From assembly GCA_037718865.1 (NCBI GenBank), contig JBBJMP010000007.1, positions 248,001 to 312,000 of the forward strand: a stretch of DNA of 64,000 nucleotides. Reading direction: 5' to 3'. The position numbers and the translations under genes are program-made. Below the pieces are notes generated by a model. The model made no database searches and had not been told where the DNA came from. It worked only from the letters and a program-made list of their open reading frames with translations. The stretch comes from JADCRZ01 sp037718865 (lineage in GTDB: Bacteria > Bacteroidota > Bacteroidia > Chitinophagales > Chitinophagaceae). Positions within the stretch are counted from its first letter, which is position 1, and each line of letters opens with the position of its first letter. Positions 44,414 through 53,408 of the stretch are shown here, piece after piece.

Positions 44414-44641
44414 ATGATACAAAGCTTGATTTTAATTGAGGGAGAAAATGTCAAAAACAACGATCTAATGATATCTTTAGCGAATGCTAAACAGCTGGTA
44501 ATCGGAACGGCACCTTCATTCGGATTTATTTTACATGTTGCCGCAAGTTCTCACGAGGACCTTGGCAATGCTCTTCTTGACTTTGCTAAAGTTGAAGGTG
44601 TTACAAGCATAGTGACCTTGACAATTCGAACCCAGCAGTAG
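44414..44641 (+). CDS. small stand-alone RAM/ACT-like domain protein
   Basis: 75 residues, preceded by a good purine-rich site (AAAGGGGAAAG), unusual in this window. The second half, FILHVAASSHEDLGNALLDF followed by AKVEGVTSIVTLTI, has the strand-helix-strand order and GV-x-S-x-VTL ending of the ligand-binding domain of Lrp/AsnC regulators, but there is no DNA-binding part. Stand-alone domains of this kind can bind amino acids or modulate Lrp. The assignment is by pattern only. Confidence 0.6.
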   Translation: MIQSLILIEGENVKNNDLMISLANAKQLVIGTAPSFGFILHVAASSHEDLGNALLDFAKVEGVTSIVTLTIRTQQ

Positions 44642-44690
44642 TGCTACAAAAAAAGACCGGTGTACTTTAAAATTTTAGTGCTTTACTTGT

Positions 44691-44999
44691 ATGAAAAGGA
44701 TAATTTTATTACTGCCTTTATTCTCTGGCCTTTTTCTTAGTTGTGATATGAATGATAATGCCTCCTCAAAAGAAGCCGCCACCGTTAAGTTTTATGGATT
44801 GCTCGAGCAACAAGGCATTACCACTTATCAGTATGGCACGCATACTATTTCAAATGGCAGTCAAACTTATGCGTTGAAGAGTAGTACTGTAAATCTGGAC
44901 AAGTACACAGGTAAAAACGTCACCATAAAGGGCACAAAAGTCGATGGTTTCCCGCTGGAAAACGGGCCAGATTTTATTGATGTCCTGACGGTGGAATAG
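44691..44999 (+). CDS. small lipoprotein, probable OB-like fold
   Basis: 102 residues with a lipobox (LFLSC, Cys18) after a short hydrophobic leader, so anchored in a membrane. The mature part has a short beta-rich sequence (VKFYGLLEQQGITTYQYGTH, LDKYTGKNVTIKGTKVDG) of the kind seen in OB-type domains ('Y-x-G-x-x-V-x-I-x-G'). No enzyme motif. Function unknown. Convergent with the nuclease gene. Confidence 0.75.
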   Translation: MKRIILLLPLFSGLFLSCDMNDNASSKEAATVKFYGLLEQQGITTYQYGTHTISNGSQTYALKSSTVNLDKYTGKNVTIKGTKVDGFPLENGPDFIDVLTVE

Positions 45000-45049
45000 A
45001 ACGTGATAGCTTTCAAAAGCACTAAGGCTTAAAAATAAGCACCAAAACA

Positions 45050-46966
45050 TCAGGGCAAATTATTACTGAAAAAATACCTGGTTACTATCGGATAATGATC
45101 CGAAGTAGTGCTGCCGTAGCCGGAGATCCAGGTCTCTACTTCCGAGCGCAGGACGTCTGCCGAATTGGCGATATAAAACGCATTCATCTCGTTGGAAAGC
45201 ACTACATGATCAATCATTTCGTTGTGGCTGACTGTGGACTTTTCCCTGGCAAGCGATAATGGAAGCGTTACTGCGGTGAACCGATCAGGCTGACTCAACA
45301 TAGAAGAATATGAAGAAGTGGTGTCCGGCGCCATCTGGGAAGTAATTGTTCTATCAAGATCATCATTATAATCACCCAGAATAATAACATGATCTGTTGG
45401 ATATTGTTGGTTCAGCGAATCAGAAAGCTCCTTTGCTCCTTCTTTCCTACGTTTGTACGAATCAACGAAATCGGGTGTATTTGCCTTACCGTGAATAAGG
45501 ATAAAGAGAATCCGTTTGGTGGTACCATTCAGTGTAACATCAGCATCTAACAGGAAAGGAAAACGGCCGCTGCCCCAGTTGTGGCCGGCGTTAGAGCTGC
45601 CCCCAGCCCTTAATATACCGTAATGGCAATGTGCATTTACCCGGGAAGTACGGTAAACGAATACCAGCTTCTGACACAGAGCATAATCAGGATCGGACGG
45701 ATCAGTAGCGTTTACACAATATTCAGATACTACCATAGCATAACCGGGCATACCATTCACGATGTTTTGAAGGCGGGAGATACTAACGACTTCCGAAAGA
45801 GCAAAAAGATCAGCGTTTATGTTTTGCAGTACTTTCCGCACATTTTGTTCCTGCAGGTTATCATTTGCAGGATCGGTCCCGGGATGGCCAAACCATTCGA
45901 TGTTCCAGTTTACCACCTTCAGGGTAGTTGCACTATCTACGTGTCCGGTAGTGCTAAAGTTCCAGGTTCCGTTCCCGCACATACCTGTAAAATAGTTCGT
46001 GGCAGCATCCCTAAAAGTTCCTGCTGATACTTCTATGAAATACGCTAAGCCATTAGTCAAGCCGGCGTAGGGTATGGTGGCGGTTGTACCATTTACCGAG
46101 ACAGCGGTCAAATTTATGTCTATAATCTGTGCGACCTTTCCATCACTCGAATGTCTGATGACAACGGTTCCTGTTCCTTTCAGCACAGGTTCATTAAAAG
46201 AAATCTGAAGGTTGCCGTTAAGTGCAACATTACCGGCATTGTCTGCAGGTGAAAGCGTTGTAATTAATGGCGGAAGTACATCGCCTGCAGCATGTAACGT
46301 TAATGAAAAATCATCTATTGCCAGGCCATCATCAGCGCCTGATGCATTAAAGTCGCTCCAGCGAAGCCAAAGCCCGGTTCCCGTGGCTATGGATATTCCG
46401 GTAATGGTTCCAGTGGCAAGCTTACGGTTTGCCGCTGCGTTACCATCTTTTTTGCCGGTTGCAGAAACGGAAGGAGAAGAAAAGTCCAATGCATTTTCAT
46501 CAATCCAGGTACCGGTGATCAGTGAACTGGCAGAGGTGCTGTACTGGAAGTCGAGCCGGTCAGTACGGCCTGTTTGACCACATTTCCATTGTTCACCGTG
46601 ATAAGAAATGGTAATGGAAGTTACTGTCTGGCCGGTATTATTGATTACCTGTATTCCTGCGGTTGCGAAAAGGGCACTGGTTTGTAGCATACCTAGCGCA
46701 CGATCTGAGTTTCCGGGCATTCCATAGCTGTAACAGTTCCCGGTATTACCTGAACCATCATCGGTTGCATAGGCGTTATTTGCGGTAGAACCGGTTTCCG
46801 AAAGCTTCCATCCGAGAGGAAGTACAGAGGAGCCGCCTGTAACAGCCAGTGCATTAAAGTCTTGTGTGTAAGGTATATTTACGGCAGTGATGCTTACCTG
46901 CGCGTTTGAATGTATAACAGTGAATAAAAGACACGTAAGCAGCGATTTCAGACAAGGTTTGACCAT
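45050..46966 (-). CDS. secreted endonuclease/exonuclease/phosphatase-family protein
   Basis: 638 residues with signal peptide (LKSLLTCLLFTVIHSNAQ). Residues about 25-225: jelly-roll 'choice-of-anchor' domain; about 232-340: bacterial Ig-like domain (PADNAGNVALNGNLQISFNE); about 348-635: EEP domain with NWNIEWFG, ALSEVV (metal-binding Glu), LGDYNDD and the final SDHYPI (catalytic Asp-His). Such proteins are extracellular nucleases or phosphodiesterases. No recognisable T9SS tail. The gene starts 30 bases after the stop of the inactive subtilase, so the two are probably co-transcribed. Confidence 0.85.
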   Translation of the reverse strand: MVKPCLKSLLTCLLFTVIHSNAQVSITAVNIPYTQDFNALAVTGGSSVLPLGWKLSETGSTANNAYATDDGSGNTGNCYSYGMPGNSDRALGMLQTSALFATAGIQVINNTGQTVTSITISYHGEQWKCGQTGRTDRLDFQYSTSASSLITGTWIDENALDFSSPSVSATGKKDGNAAANRKLATGTITGISIATGTGLWLRWSDFNASGADDGLAIDDFSLTLHAAGDVLPPLITTLSPADNAGNVALNGNLQISFNEPVLKGTGTVVIRHSSDGKVAQIIDINLTAVSVNGTTATIPYAGLTNGLAYFIEVSAGTFRDAATNYFTGMCGNGTWNFSTTGHVDSATTLKVVNWNIEWFGHPGTDPANDNLQEQNVRKVLQNINADLFALSEVVSISRLQNIVNGMPGYAMVVSEYCVNATDPSDPDYALCQKLVFVYRTSRVNAHCHYGILRAGGSSNAGHNWGSGRFPFLLDADVTLNGTTKRILFILIHGKANTPDFVDSYKRRKEGAKELSDSLNQQYPTDHVIILGDYNDDLDRTITSQMAPDTTSSYSSMLSQPDRFTAVTLPLSLAREKSTVSHNEMIDHVVLSNEMNAFYIANSADVLRSEVETWISGYGSTTSDHYPIVTRYFFSNNLP

Positions 46967-46996
46967 GTGTACATTGTTATAATGACTGATTACTTA

Positions 46997-48409
46997 TTAC
47001 GTTCCCTGTGGACCCTGAACCAGTCCTGCACCTACTCGTGATACCGGGAAAGGCAGACGCCTGGCAGTCGCTTGCAATTTCCGCCACAAATTAATCCCGC
47101 GCATATTAGGAGAGGTCTCTGCCCATAAAGCGGCACAGCCTGCTACGTGTGCAGTGGCCGAGGCTATGCCGCTCCAGGTATTGTACCGGCGTGGCCTTGG
47201 AAATGAGGACATAATGTCCCGACCCGGAGCTGCGATCTCGATCTTGCCAACCGGGGAGAAAGAAGACGGGCTGAGGTTTTGCTCCAGTGCAGCTACGGCC
47301 ATGATGGTAGGAGAATTGGCAGGAGCACCTACTGAAGAGCCTGAATTGGCTGATCCGGCGATGATCAGCCCGCCATTGTTTAACGCGGCCTGGCCTGCCG
47401 CTGTAAAAACGGGAAACGGACCGCCGGCCATAGCCAGAGGGGCCAGGATAACTGAACAGCGATTTGCAATAGCCCAGTTCATGCCGGCAAGTACACTGCC
47501 CATAGTGCCGGAGCCTGAATTGGTAAGCACCTTGCCTGCGAATATGGAAGCGCTGAAGCCAATGCCATAGCGTGAAGCAGTGCCGGCCGGCGTTTTTGGA
47601 CCACACGCTGTACCCGTGGTGTGTGTGCCATGGCCGTTCAGGTCTTGCACGGGTTGACCTACAAAAGTTTGACTGGTAATCCGGCGGCCTGCAAAATCCG
47701 GGTGACTCAGGTCAAAGCCGGTGTCGAGCACTGCAACCCCGATACTAATACCACTGCGCGGGCTGGAGGATACTTTACAAGCTATCAAACCCCAGGTAGC
47801 TCCAGGCACCTGCAACTCTTCTTCAATTGACGCTTGAGCATGACCGTTACCTTGTTTTAAATCCGTGGCAATCATCTCTGCAGCTCGGAGAAAACCCCGC
47901 AGGTATTCACTGGATGTTTGCTGAACAGCCTGTGTAACGCCGCCCAGGCTTTCGAGAGCAGTATTTCCCAATGCCTCAGCAAAGCCGCTGCCCTGCATCT
48001 CGTGGCCGGAGCCGCCGTCAGCGAATACAAAATATTCCGGGTCCACAGACTCGATATGCCTGCCGGTGTCTGTTTCTGATTGCAGGCTCATACTTCGCTC
48101 CTGCGCTGCGTTGCCCCCTATCAATGCAACGCCAATCTCCGGAAGCACTAATGCATCAGCATCACCAATGCGCTCGAGTGTGGCTGCCTGGCCTTCAAAA
48201 TCCCGAGCGTCGGCAATTCTCATGCCTTGTGCTGTTTGAAGAAACTTCAGGCCTTGCCCTCCTGCACCTTCTTTAAACGTTACCAGGTAACGTCCGGTGT
48301 GAAAGCTTTCGTCGCCACGTTCAAGAGCCGCAAGCAGCAGTTCCTCAACTGACGAGGAGGCACGGTTTGAACCCGGGCCGTTCGAAGAATTATGATTCTG
48401 TTCTGCCAT
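46997..48409 (-). CDS. subtilase (S8) paralogue lacking the catalytic serine
   Basis: 470 residues, closely similar along its whole length to its neighbour at 48502-49881. Residues about 20-130 match an inhibitor-I9-like propeptide region (GRYLVTFKEGAGGQG). The S8 domain keeps Asp229 (AVLDTGFDLSHPDF), His260 (NGHGTHTTG) and the oxyanion Asn355 (IIAGSANSG), but the GTSMATPH motif is GIASATAH: the serine position is Ala416 (codon GCC). The substrate-binding strand SMSLGG of the neighbour is also altered (LAPLAM). It is intact otherwise, so it is best seen as a pseudoprotease, possibly a regulator or decoy. No signal peptide. Followed 30 bases later by the nuclease gene. Confidence 0.88.
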   Translation of the reverse strand: MAEQNHNSSNGPGSNRASSSVEELLLAALERGDESFHTGRYLVTFKEGAGGQGLKFLQTAQGMRIADARDFEGQAATLERIGDADALVLPEIGVALIGGNAAQERSMSLQSETDTGRHIESVDPEYFVFADGGSGHEMQGSGFAEALGNTALESLGGVTQAVQQTSSEYLRGFLRAAEMIATDLKQGNGHAQASIEEELQVPGATWGLIACKVSSSPRSGISIGVAVLDTGFDLSHPDFAGRRITSQTFVGQPVQDLNGHGTHTTGTACGPKTPAGTASRYGIGFSASIFAGKVLTNSGSGTMGSVLAGMNWAIANRCSVILAPLAMAGGPFPVFTAAGQAALNNGGLIIAGSANSGSSVGAPANSPTIMAVAALEQNLSPSSFSPVGKIEIAAPGRDIMSSFPRPRRYNTWSGIASATAHVAGCAALWAETSPNMRGINLWRKLQATARRLPFPVSRVGAGLVQGPQGT

Positions 48410-48451
48410 AAAATCTATCTTAAATTTTTGTGGTTAAATCTGTGTATGAGT

Positions 48452-48482
48452 AACCCGCCAGCAGGATTCCTGCCGGCGGGTT
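48452..48482. terminator. strong GC-rich hairpin between the two subtilase genes
   Basis: AACCCGCCAGCAGG-ATT-CCTGCCGGCGGGTT: 14-bp arms with one mismatch, between the active and inactive subtilase genes. No U-run in the minus direction, so it may lower rather than stop downstream transcription, or stabilise mRNA. Confidence 0.6.
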
Positions 48483-48501
48483 ATCATAAATACGCCCTTT
48501 T

Positions 48502-49881
48502 TTATGGTGCCTGAACAAGCCCTGCACCAAGCCTTGGATGCTTAGGTGGATAGGGCGGGAAGTATGGCGGATAACGTTTTGCAGTCGCCTCCAGCTTCCG
48601 CCACAGGTTTATACCCCGCAGGCTGGGAGAGGTTTCTGCCCATAAAGCGGCGCAGCCCGCTACGTGTGGTGTGGCCATGCTGGTGCCAGTCTTTAAGCCG
48701 TACCTGGTGGGCCTGGGTACTGATGAAAAAACATTCTCACCCGGGCCTGCTATGTCGATCTTGCCAAAGTTTGAAAATGCAGAAGGGGCAAGGCTTGCAT
48801 TAACCGAGGCTACTGACATAATAGACGGTGAGTTGGCAGGGGAACCGGTAGGAAGTGCATTATTTCCTGCTGCTGCGATGATCAGTAGCCCGTTATTGAG
48901 CGCAGCGTTACCGGCTGCGGTGTAAGAGGGTACCGGACCTCCCGGACCGCCTAACGACATAGATATGACCTGGCAACGGTTAGCGATGGCCCAGTTCATA
49001 CCGGCAAGTACACTGGCCGTAGTGCCTGAACCCGAATTGGAGAGCACCTTTCCTACGAAAATTGACGAACGGTAACCGATTCCATACCGTGGCGTGTTAC
49101 CTGCTGGAGCCTTGGGACCACATGCTGTACCTATACAGTGGGTGCCATGGCTGTGAAGGTCCTGAACGGGCTGGCCGACGAACTGCGCGGACGAAACAGC
49201 ACGACCCACAAAATCGGGATGTCCCAGATCCATACCGGTATCGAGGACCGCTACTTTAATGCCGGCGCCGCTACGAAGACTGGGCGGCACTTTGCAGGCA
49301 TTTAATCCCCAGGTAACACCAAGCACCTGAACTTCTTCTTCTGTATCCACCTGAAAATTACCGCTGCCTTGTTGCAGGTCTTTCGTGATCATCTCAGCTG
49401 CCCGTAGGAAACCACGGAGGTATTCACCGGACTTGCCTTCAGTTGATCCTGCATAACCGCTCAGGTACTCAGCATAAACGTTCTCAGCGAACACAAAGTA
49501 CTCTGGGTCGATAGACTCGATAAGGCTGTCGGCAGTGATCTCAAACTGCGCACCCATGTTGCGTTCCTGGGCAGCATTTCCACCAATTAATGCTACGCCA
49601 ACTTCTGGAAAATACACAGCTTCGGCATCGCCAACACTTTCCAGCGTTGCAGTCTGGCCTTCAAAGTCGCGGACATCAGCAACCCGCATTCCCTGAGTTG
49701 TTGTCAGTGACTTCAAACCTTCTTCGCCGGCTCCTTCTTTAAAAGTTACCAGATAGCGGCCGGTTTGAAAGCTCTCGTCGCCACGTTCCTGCGCAGCAAG
49801 CAGCAATTCTTCCACCGTGGAAGACGCACGATAAGCATCTCCGCCATTTAAAGCATCATTACCATCTTTTTTTGTTGCCAT
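48502..49881 (-). CDS. subtilase (S8 family serine peptidase), intact active site
   Basis: 459 residues. N-terminal region with VEELLLAAQERGDESFQTGR and an I9-like propeptide (YLVTFKEGAGEEG, VGVALIGGN, IESIDPEYFVF). The S8 domain has the full triad: Asp214 (AVLDTGMDLGHPDF), His245 (HSHGTHCIGTACG), Ser401 (TGTSMATPHVAG), and oxyanion Asn340 (IIAAAGNN). No signal peptide, membrane segment or sorting tail is visible, unusual for a pro-subtilase; it may act in the cytoplasm or leave by an unknown route. Forms a tandem pair with the inactive paralogue 92 bp downstream. Confidence 0.9.
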   Translation of the reverse strand: MATKKDGNDALNGGDAYRASSTVEELLLAAQERGDESFQTGRYLVTFKEGAGEEGLKSLTTTQGMRVADVRDFEGQTATLESVGDAEAVYFPEVGVALIGGNAAQERNMGAQFEITADSLIESIDPEYFVFAENVYAEYLSGYAGSTEGKSGEYLRGFLRAAEMITKDLQQGSGNFQVDTEEEVQVLGVTWGLNACKVPPSLRSGAGIKVAVLDTGMDLGHPDFVGRAVSSAQFVGQPVQDLHSHGTHCIGTACGPKAPAGNTPRYGIGYRSSIFVGKVLSNSGSGTTASVLAGMNWAIANRCQVISMSLGGPGGPVPSYTAAGNAALNNGLLIIAAAGNNALPTGSPANSPSIMSVASVNASLAPSAFSNFGKIDIAGPGENVFSSVPRPTRYGLKTGTSMATPHVAGCAALWAETSPSLRGINLWRKLEATAKRYPPYFPPYPPKHPRLGAGLVQAP

Positions 49882-50327
49882 GATTGTTAAATTTTAATTT
49901 ATGAGAAGTTCTTCTTGTTTAGAAATCATACTTAAAGTCAGGTGTAGTTGTACTAATACTTTGAATGGGAGACAAAGAGTACAAAACGATCACTTTATCT
50001 CACAATAATTTACTTCGCCAAAATTAAAAATGGCAAAGTGTAACGCTAATCAGGATCTTATTATCAAGGGTATATTATTGCCGAAGCTGAAGTTCTTATT
50101 TTCAGTAGTGATGTGATTGTTAGAAATCCAATGTTCGATCTGCCCTTTGCGAAGTATTAGATGCAAGCATCATAGAGAGGATGTAAAAACTAATTTCCCA
50201 TAAAATAAAAAAAAAAAATTGTAACATGCAAGTGAAACTTACATTAAATTATTCGCAGATGACGAAGTAAGTAAATCTATGTAGGGGTACATCGGAAACA
50301 TGTTTGATGACATTAATCAGCGTGTTT
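49882..50327. other. intergenic region
   Basis: 446 bp, AT-rich, with a 12-A run near 50207-50218. I see no gene, repeat family member or clear terminator. It must hold the minus-strand promoter of the subtilase pair. Confidence 0.5.
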
Positions 50328-52121
50328 CTAATGCTTTAATACCTTAATAGTTCGATTGATGTCTTCACCCGTAAAGCCGACATATATCAATCCGTTTGGT
50401 AAATGAGCGTCAGGTTTACAGGTAAACTGATTGTTTCCTGCAGTCAGCAATTTTGTGGTTTGTGATAATTTTCTACCTGTTGCGTCGAAAAATCCGATCG
50501 TAACTGTTTGATTTTTGCTGCTGATTATATTAACCTGTATAACCTGTGAAGCCGTAATGTAGGTAGGATAGATCTTTACAGCCTGCGTTTGTACATCGTG
50601 ATCCAGGTTCATTGTTACAACGGATGAGTAGTTAAACCGGTTATCCTGGTCAACCATTTTCAACCTGTAGAAAAAAGTATGGTTGAAATGAAATACCAAT
50701 TTATCGGTATAACTATATGTTTTAAATGAAGAAGTATAACCCGATGCAGAAATTGTCGCGATAGGTATGAATAAACGACCGTCGCTGCTCTTTTCTATAA
50801 TAAATACATGGCTGTTATTTTCAGATACGGTTTGCCAGTTAAGGATAACATTTTTTTCTTTGGCTAACGCAGTAAATTGAGTAAGTTCTACCGGAAGAAT
50901 AAAGTTTGAGTAATTAACCGGTCCAAGCACAGGGTTATCCACCTGATGAAAGATTTTATTTTCAATGTCATTTATATCATTGCTGCCCCAGTAGTTATTT
51001 TGTGCAAAGATTGGATCCACCGAATTGTTATACAGGTCGATGCCCGGGGTAGCTGCGTTGGTATTATTGATGAACTGGTTTTTACCGTCGTCGGCAGTAT
51101 CAGCGTTTGTGATATTTCCCAGATTCGGCCTGGACCTGTTGAGGATAGTAATTCCCCACAGGTTCCATCTGAAAAGATTTCCGGTTACAATAGAATTCTG
51201 CTGACTTGTGGCGGTTCCGCCTGCAAAGCTGATCCCGCTTCCCCCCAGAAAAGGGTCTCCCTGTATGTTATTGCTGTCAACCTGGTTATAACTGATCAGC
51301 GTATTGATATTTGATCCACCGTTGAAGGTCATGCCATAACGGTTATTTTTAATGACGTTCCCTTTGATGACGGCGTACACATTTCCAATCGGCAGAAAAC
51401 CTATTCCTCCCGAATTTACAGAAGCCCGCAGTATTTGATTGTTGATGATTTGAACCGTGTCAGTACCGTCACCCGTAGCTCCCAAATTTATCTGTGGAAC
51501 ATTCAGGTTCAAGGTATTGTTGCCTCTGAACAGGCATCCGATAATTTTAGGTGCATTGTTAATATTTGCCCCACCCTGTATCGCTGCTCTTTGATTGTCC
51601 AGGAATTGGCAGTTTGTTATAACAGGGCTTGCCCTGAAAAGCGAAATGGCAGCGTTTCCAAAATTAGTCGTTGGAGAATTGTACCTGAATATGCAGCTGT
51701 CAACAATGATGTTGCAATCGTTAAGGCGCAAAGACACTGCGTACTCCAGCGTAAGCTTTCTTAAAACGGTGGAGTTGCTGGAATCGACACGTATTCCGTA
51801 AAACCCTCCGGAAACATTTTGTGCAGTAAATGTAACAGCAGTCGGCGGATCTACGATCAGCGTACCGTTTACATCGAGGTATGTGTTGACGGCAAAGTCA
51901 ACGATGGCATCTGCAGTGATATACAGCGTATCATTTTGACGGATAAATATGGTATCATTTATATGAAAAATTCCGGCACTGAATGTTACATCTCCGGCAG
52001 AATTGATAACCAGATCGTCTAAATTCCACTTAACACCAGTTCCGGGTGTGTTGTAATTATTTGCATAGGAAGAAGATATCAGGACAAAGAAAAAAAATCC
52101 CAGGCAGCATAGTAATTTCAT
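50328..52121 (-). CDS. secreted right-handed beta-helix protein with T9SS sorting domain
   Basis: 597 residues from ATG 52121 (MKLLCCLGFFFFVLISSSYA signal). Residues about 60-400 are a parallel beta-helix of the pectate-lyase/NosD type, recognised by repeated NN-x-x-N-x-x-G-ladders (CIFRYNSPT, CQFLDNQRAAIQGG, GNVIKNNRYGMTFNGGSN, GNLFRWNLWGITILN). A fibronectin-like linker (TQFTALAKEKNVILNWQTVS) and a T9SS sorting tail follow (VKIYPTYITASQVIQV ... GLIYVGFTG). Usually a surface or secreted polysaccharide-binding or lyase-like protein; no catalytic residues can be assigned. Confidence 0.85.
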   Translation of the reverse strand: MKLLCCLGFFFFVLISSSYANNYNTPGTGVKWNLDDLVINSAGDVTFSAGIFHINDTIFIRQNDTLYITADAIVDFAVNTYLDVNGTLIVDPPTAVTFTAQNVSGGFYGIRVDSSNSTVLRKLTLEYAVSLRLNDCNIIVDSCIFRYNSPTTNFGNAAISLFRASPVITNCQFLDNQRAAIQGGANINNAPKIIGCLFRGNNTLNLNVPQINLGATGDGTDTVQIINNQILRASVNSGGIGFLPIGNVYAVIKGNVIKNNRYGMTFNGGSNINTLISYNQVDSNNIQGDPFLGGSGISFAGGTATSQQNSIVTGNLFRWNLWGITILNRSRPNLGNITNADTADDGKNQFINNTNAATPGIDLYNNSVDPIFAQNNYWGSNDINDIENKIFHQVDNPVLGPVNYSNFILPVELTQFTALAKEKNVILNWQTVSENNSHVFIIEKSSDGRLFIPIATISASGYTSSFKTYSYTDKLVFHFNHTFFYRLKMVDQDNRFNYSSVVTMNLDHDVQTQAVKIYPTYITASQVIQVNIISSKNQTVTIGFFDATGRKLSQTTKLLTAGNNQFTCKPDAHLPNGLIYVGFTGEDINRTIKVLKH

Positions 52122-52264
52122 ATCATTTATATTAAGAAACCTGATGAACATTGTCAGCTATTGGCCAATTAAAAGATCAATACAAGTTTAAGGCTTAAGA
52201 TTTAGAATTCCGGGTGTGAAGCTATAAATTTTTTAAAAGGCAGCGTATACTATCTTCACGCCGG

Positions 52265-53383
52265 TTACTGTTTGCGTAAAGTTCTGTCGGTTTGCAGATA
52301 CTTACTTACAAACAATTTCTCTTCATCCACCCGCTGGCTTAATTCGAGTATAGCCTTATTGATGTCGTCTAATATGCGTTGGTACCTGTCATCATTTGCC
52401 ACTACCGGCACAAGCATCAATTTGGCTGTTTGTATTCTTTGAAGCACACTATCGATCATTTGCCCGATTTGTTTGTCTTCAGTGATTGCGGAAAATCGCT
52501 TGTTTTTATTTTCAATATACCGGTTAAAGATGACTATGGCTTGTTGAAACTGCCTGGAAGCCTGTTCATATCCTGCTTTAGACTCCAAAGATTGCTGATT
52601 ATGCTGAAGATTTTTAAGCATCCCCCTGGTGTGATCATTGAGTATACCATTGGTGCTGATGCGCCTTGCAGTGTTCCTTATTTGATCTATTAAAGGCAAA
52701 GCACTATGGACCTCCAGGCTGTCTCTAAAACTGAAAATTTTTTTTGAAGAATTTATAGTTGTCTTTCCATCGTAGAATTCCTGGCTGGTGACAGGATAAT
52801 ATAAGAATTGGTACAGGGGATCAAACGGCATATGGTCTTTGATCATTTCCTCAGGAAGCAATTTATAAAAGCGGTTAGAGAACCTGCCTGTAAACCGGTT
52901 ATCCTTTACCGTGCCTGCCGCCCAGGTAGGATCAAAAAGCCACCACTTATCATATAGCCGGGCGGCAACCCAGGCATGCGATAGTTGTCCAATTGAACCA
53001 TCCGGATACCTCGCGTAACCGGGTATTACTATTGATTTTATATTGCATTGATTACAAAGTTCTGCAAGTAACCCGGCGTAATCCCCGCATACCCCCTTCC
53101 TGGTTTTCAATACATCTGCAGTCGATTTCTTTTCCGGATTACCTGCTGCTAATCGCAGCCCGTCAATATCATAACTAATGTTATTGCCTACCCATACAAA
53201 GAGTGCGCGGATACGGGCTGAATCAGATGGAAACTGCGATTTTACGTAATCAGCAATTCCACTGCTTGTATAAGTACTCTGCTCCGGAATGCGCAGTACC
53301 AGTGAATCCTGTGTTGTAAGTTGACATTTACCGGTATATGCAATAAGTATTGCAGTTATCGTATTAATGATCGCCTTCTTCAT
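52265..53383 (-). CDS. exported transglutaminase-like protein
   Basis: 372 residues from ATG 53383 (MKKAIINTITAILIAYTG signal peptide); the longer frame to 53473 overlaps the thiolase gene in another frame. Transglutaminase-like core with the triad Cys99 (RKGVCGDYAGL), His136 (LSHAWVAA) and Asp151 (WWLFDPTWAAG), as in bacterial TGc/kyphoscoliosis-like proteins. The C-terminal half is helical (about 230-370) and may form a coiled coil. Bacterial members are usually proteases or hydrolases rather than crosslinkers. The thiolase gene ends 25 bases upstream of its start. Confidence 0.85.
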   Translation of the reverse strand: MKKAIINTITAILIAYTGKCQLTTQDSLVLRIPEQSTYTSSGIADYVKSQFPSDSARIRALFVWVGNNISYDIDGLRLAAGNPEKKSTADVLKTRKGVCGDYAGLLAELCNQCNIKSIVIPGYARYPDGSIGQLSHAWVAARLYDKWWLFDPTWAAGTVKDNRFTGRFSNRFYKLLPEEMIKDHMPFDPLYQFLYYPVTSQEFYDGKTTINSSKKIFSFRDSLEVHSALPLIDQIRNTARRISTNGILNDHTRGMLKNLQHNQQSLESKAGYEQASRQFQQAIVIFNRYIENKNKRFSAITEDKQIGQMIDSVLQRIQTAKLMLVPVVANDDRYQRILDDINKAILELSQRVDEEKLFVSKYLQTDRTLRKQ

Positions 53384-53408
53384 AAACTTTAATTTTACTT
53401 CTTCAATA

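Noticed and set aside
47106..47606. 166-codon Arg/Cys-rich frame within the inactive subtilase
   Set aside because: Overlaps a well-supported S8 coding region in another frame; composition is that of a shifted frame.
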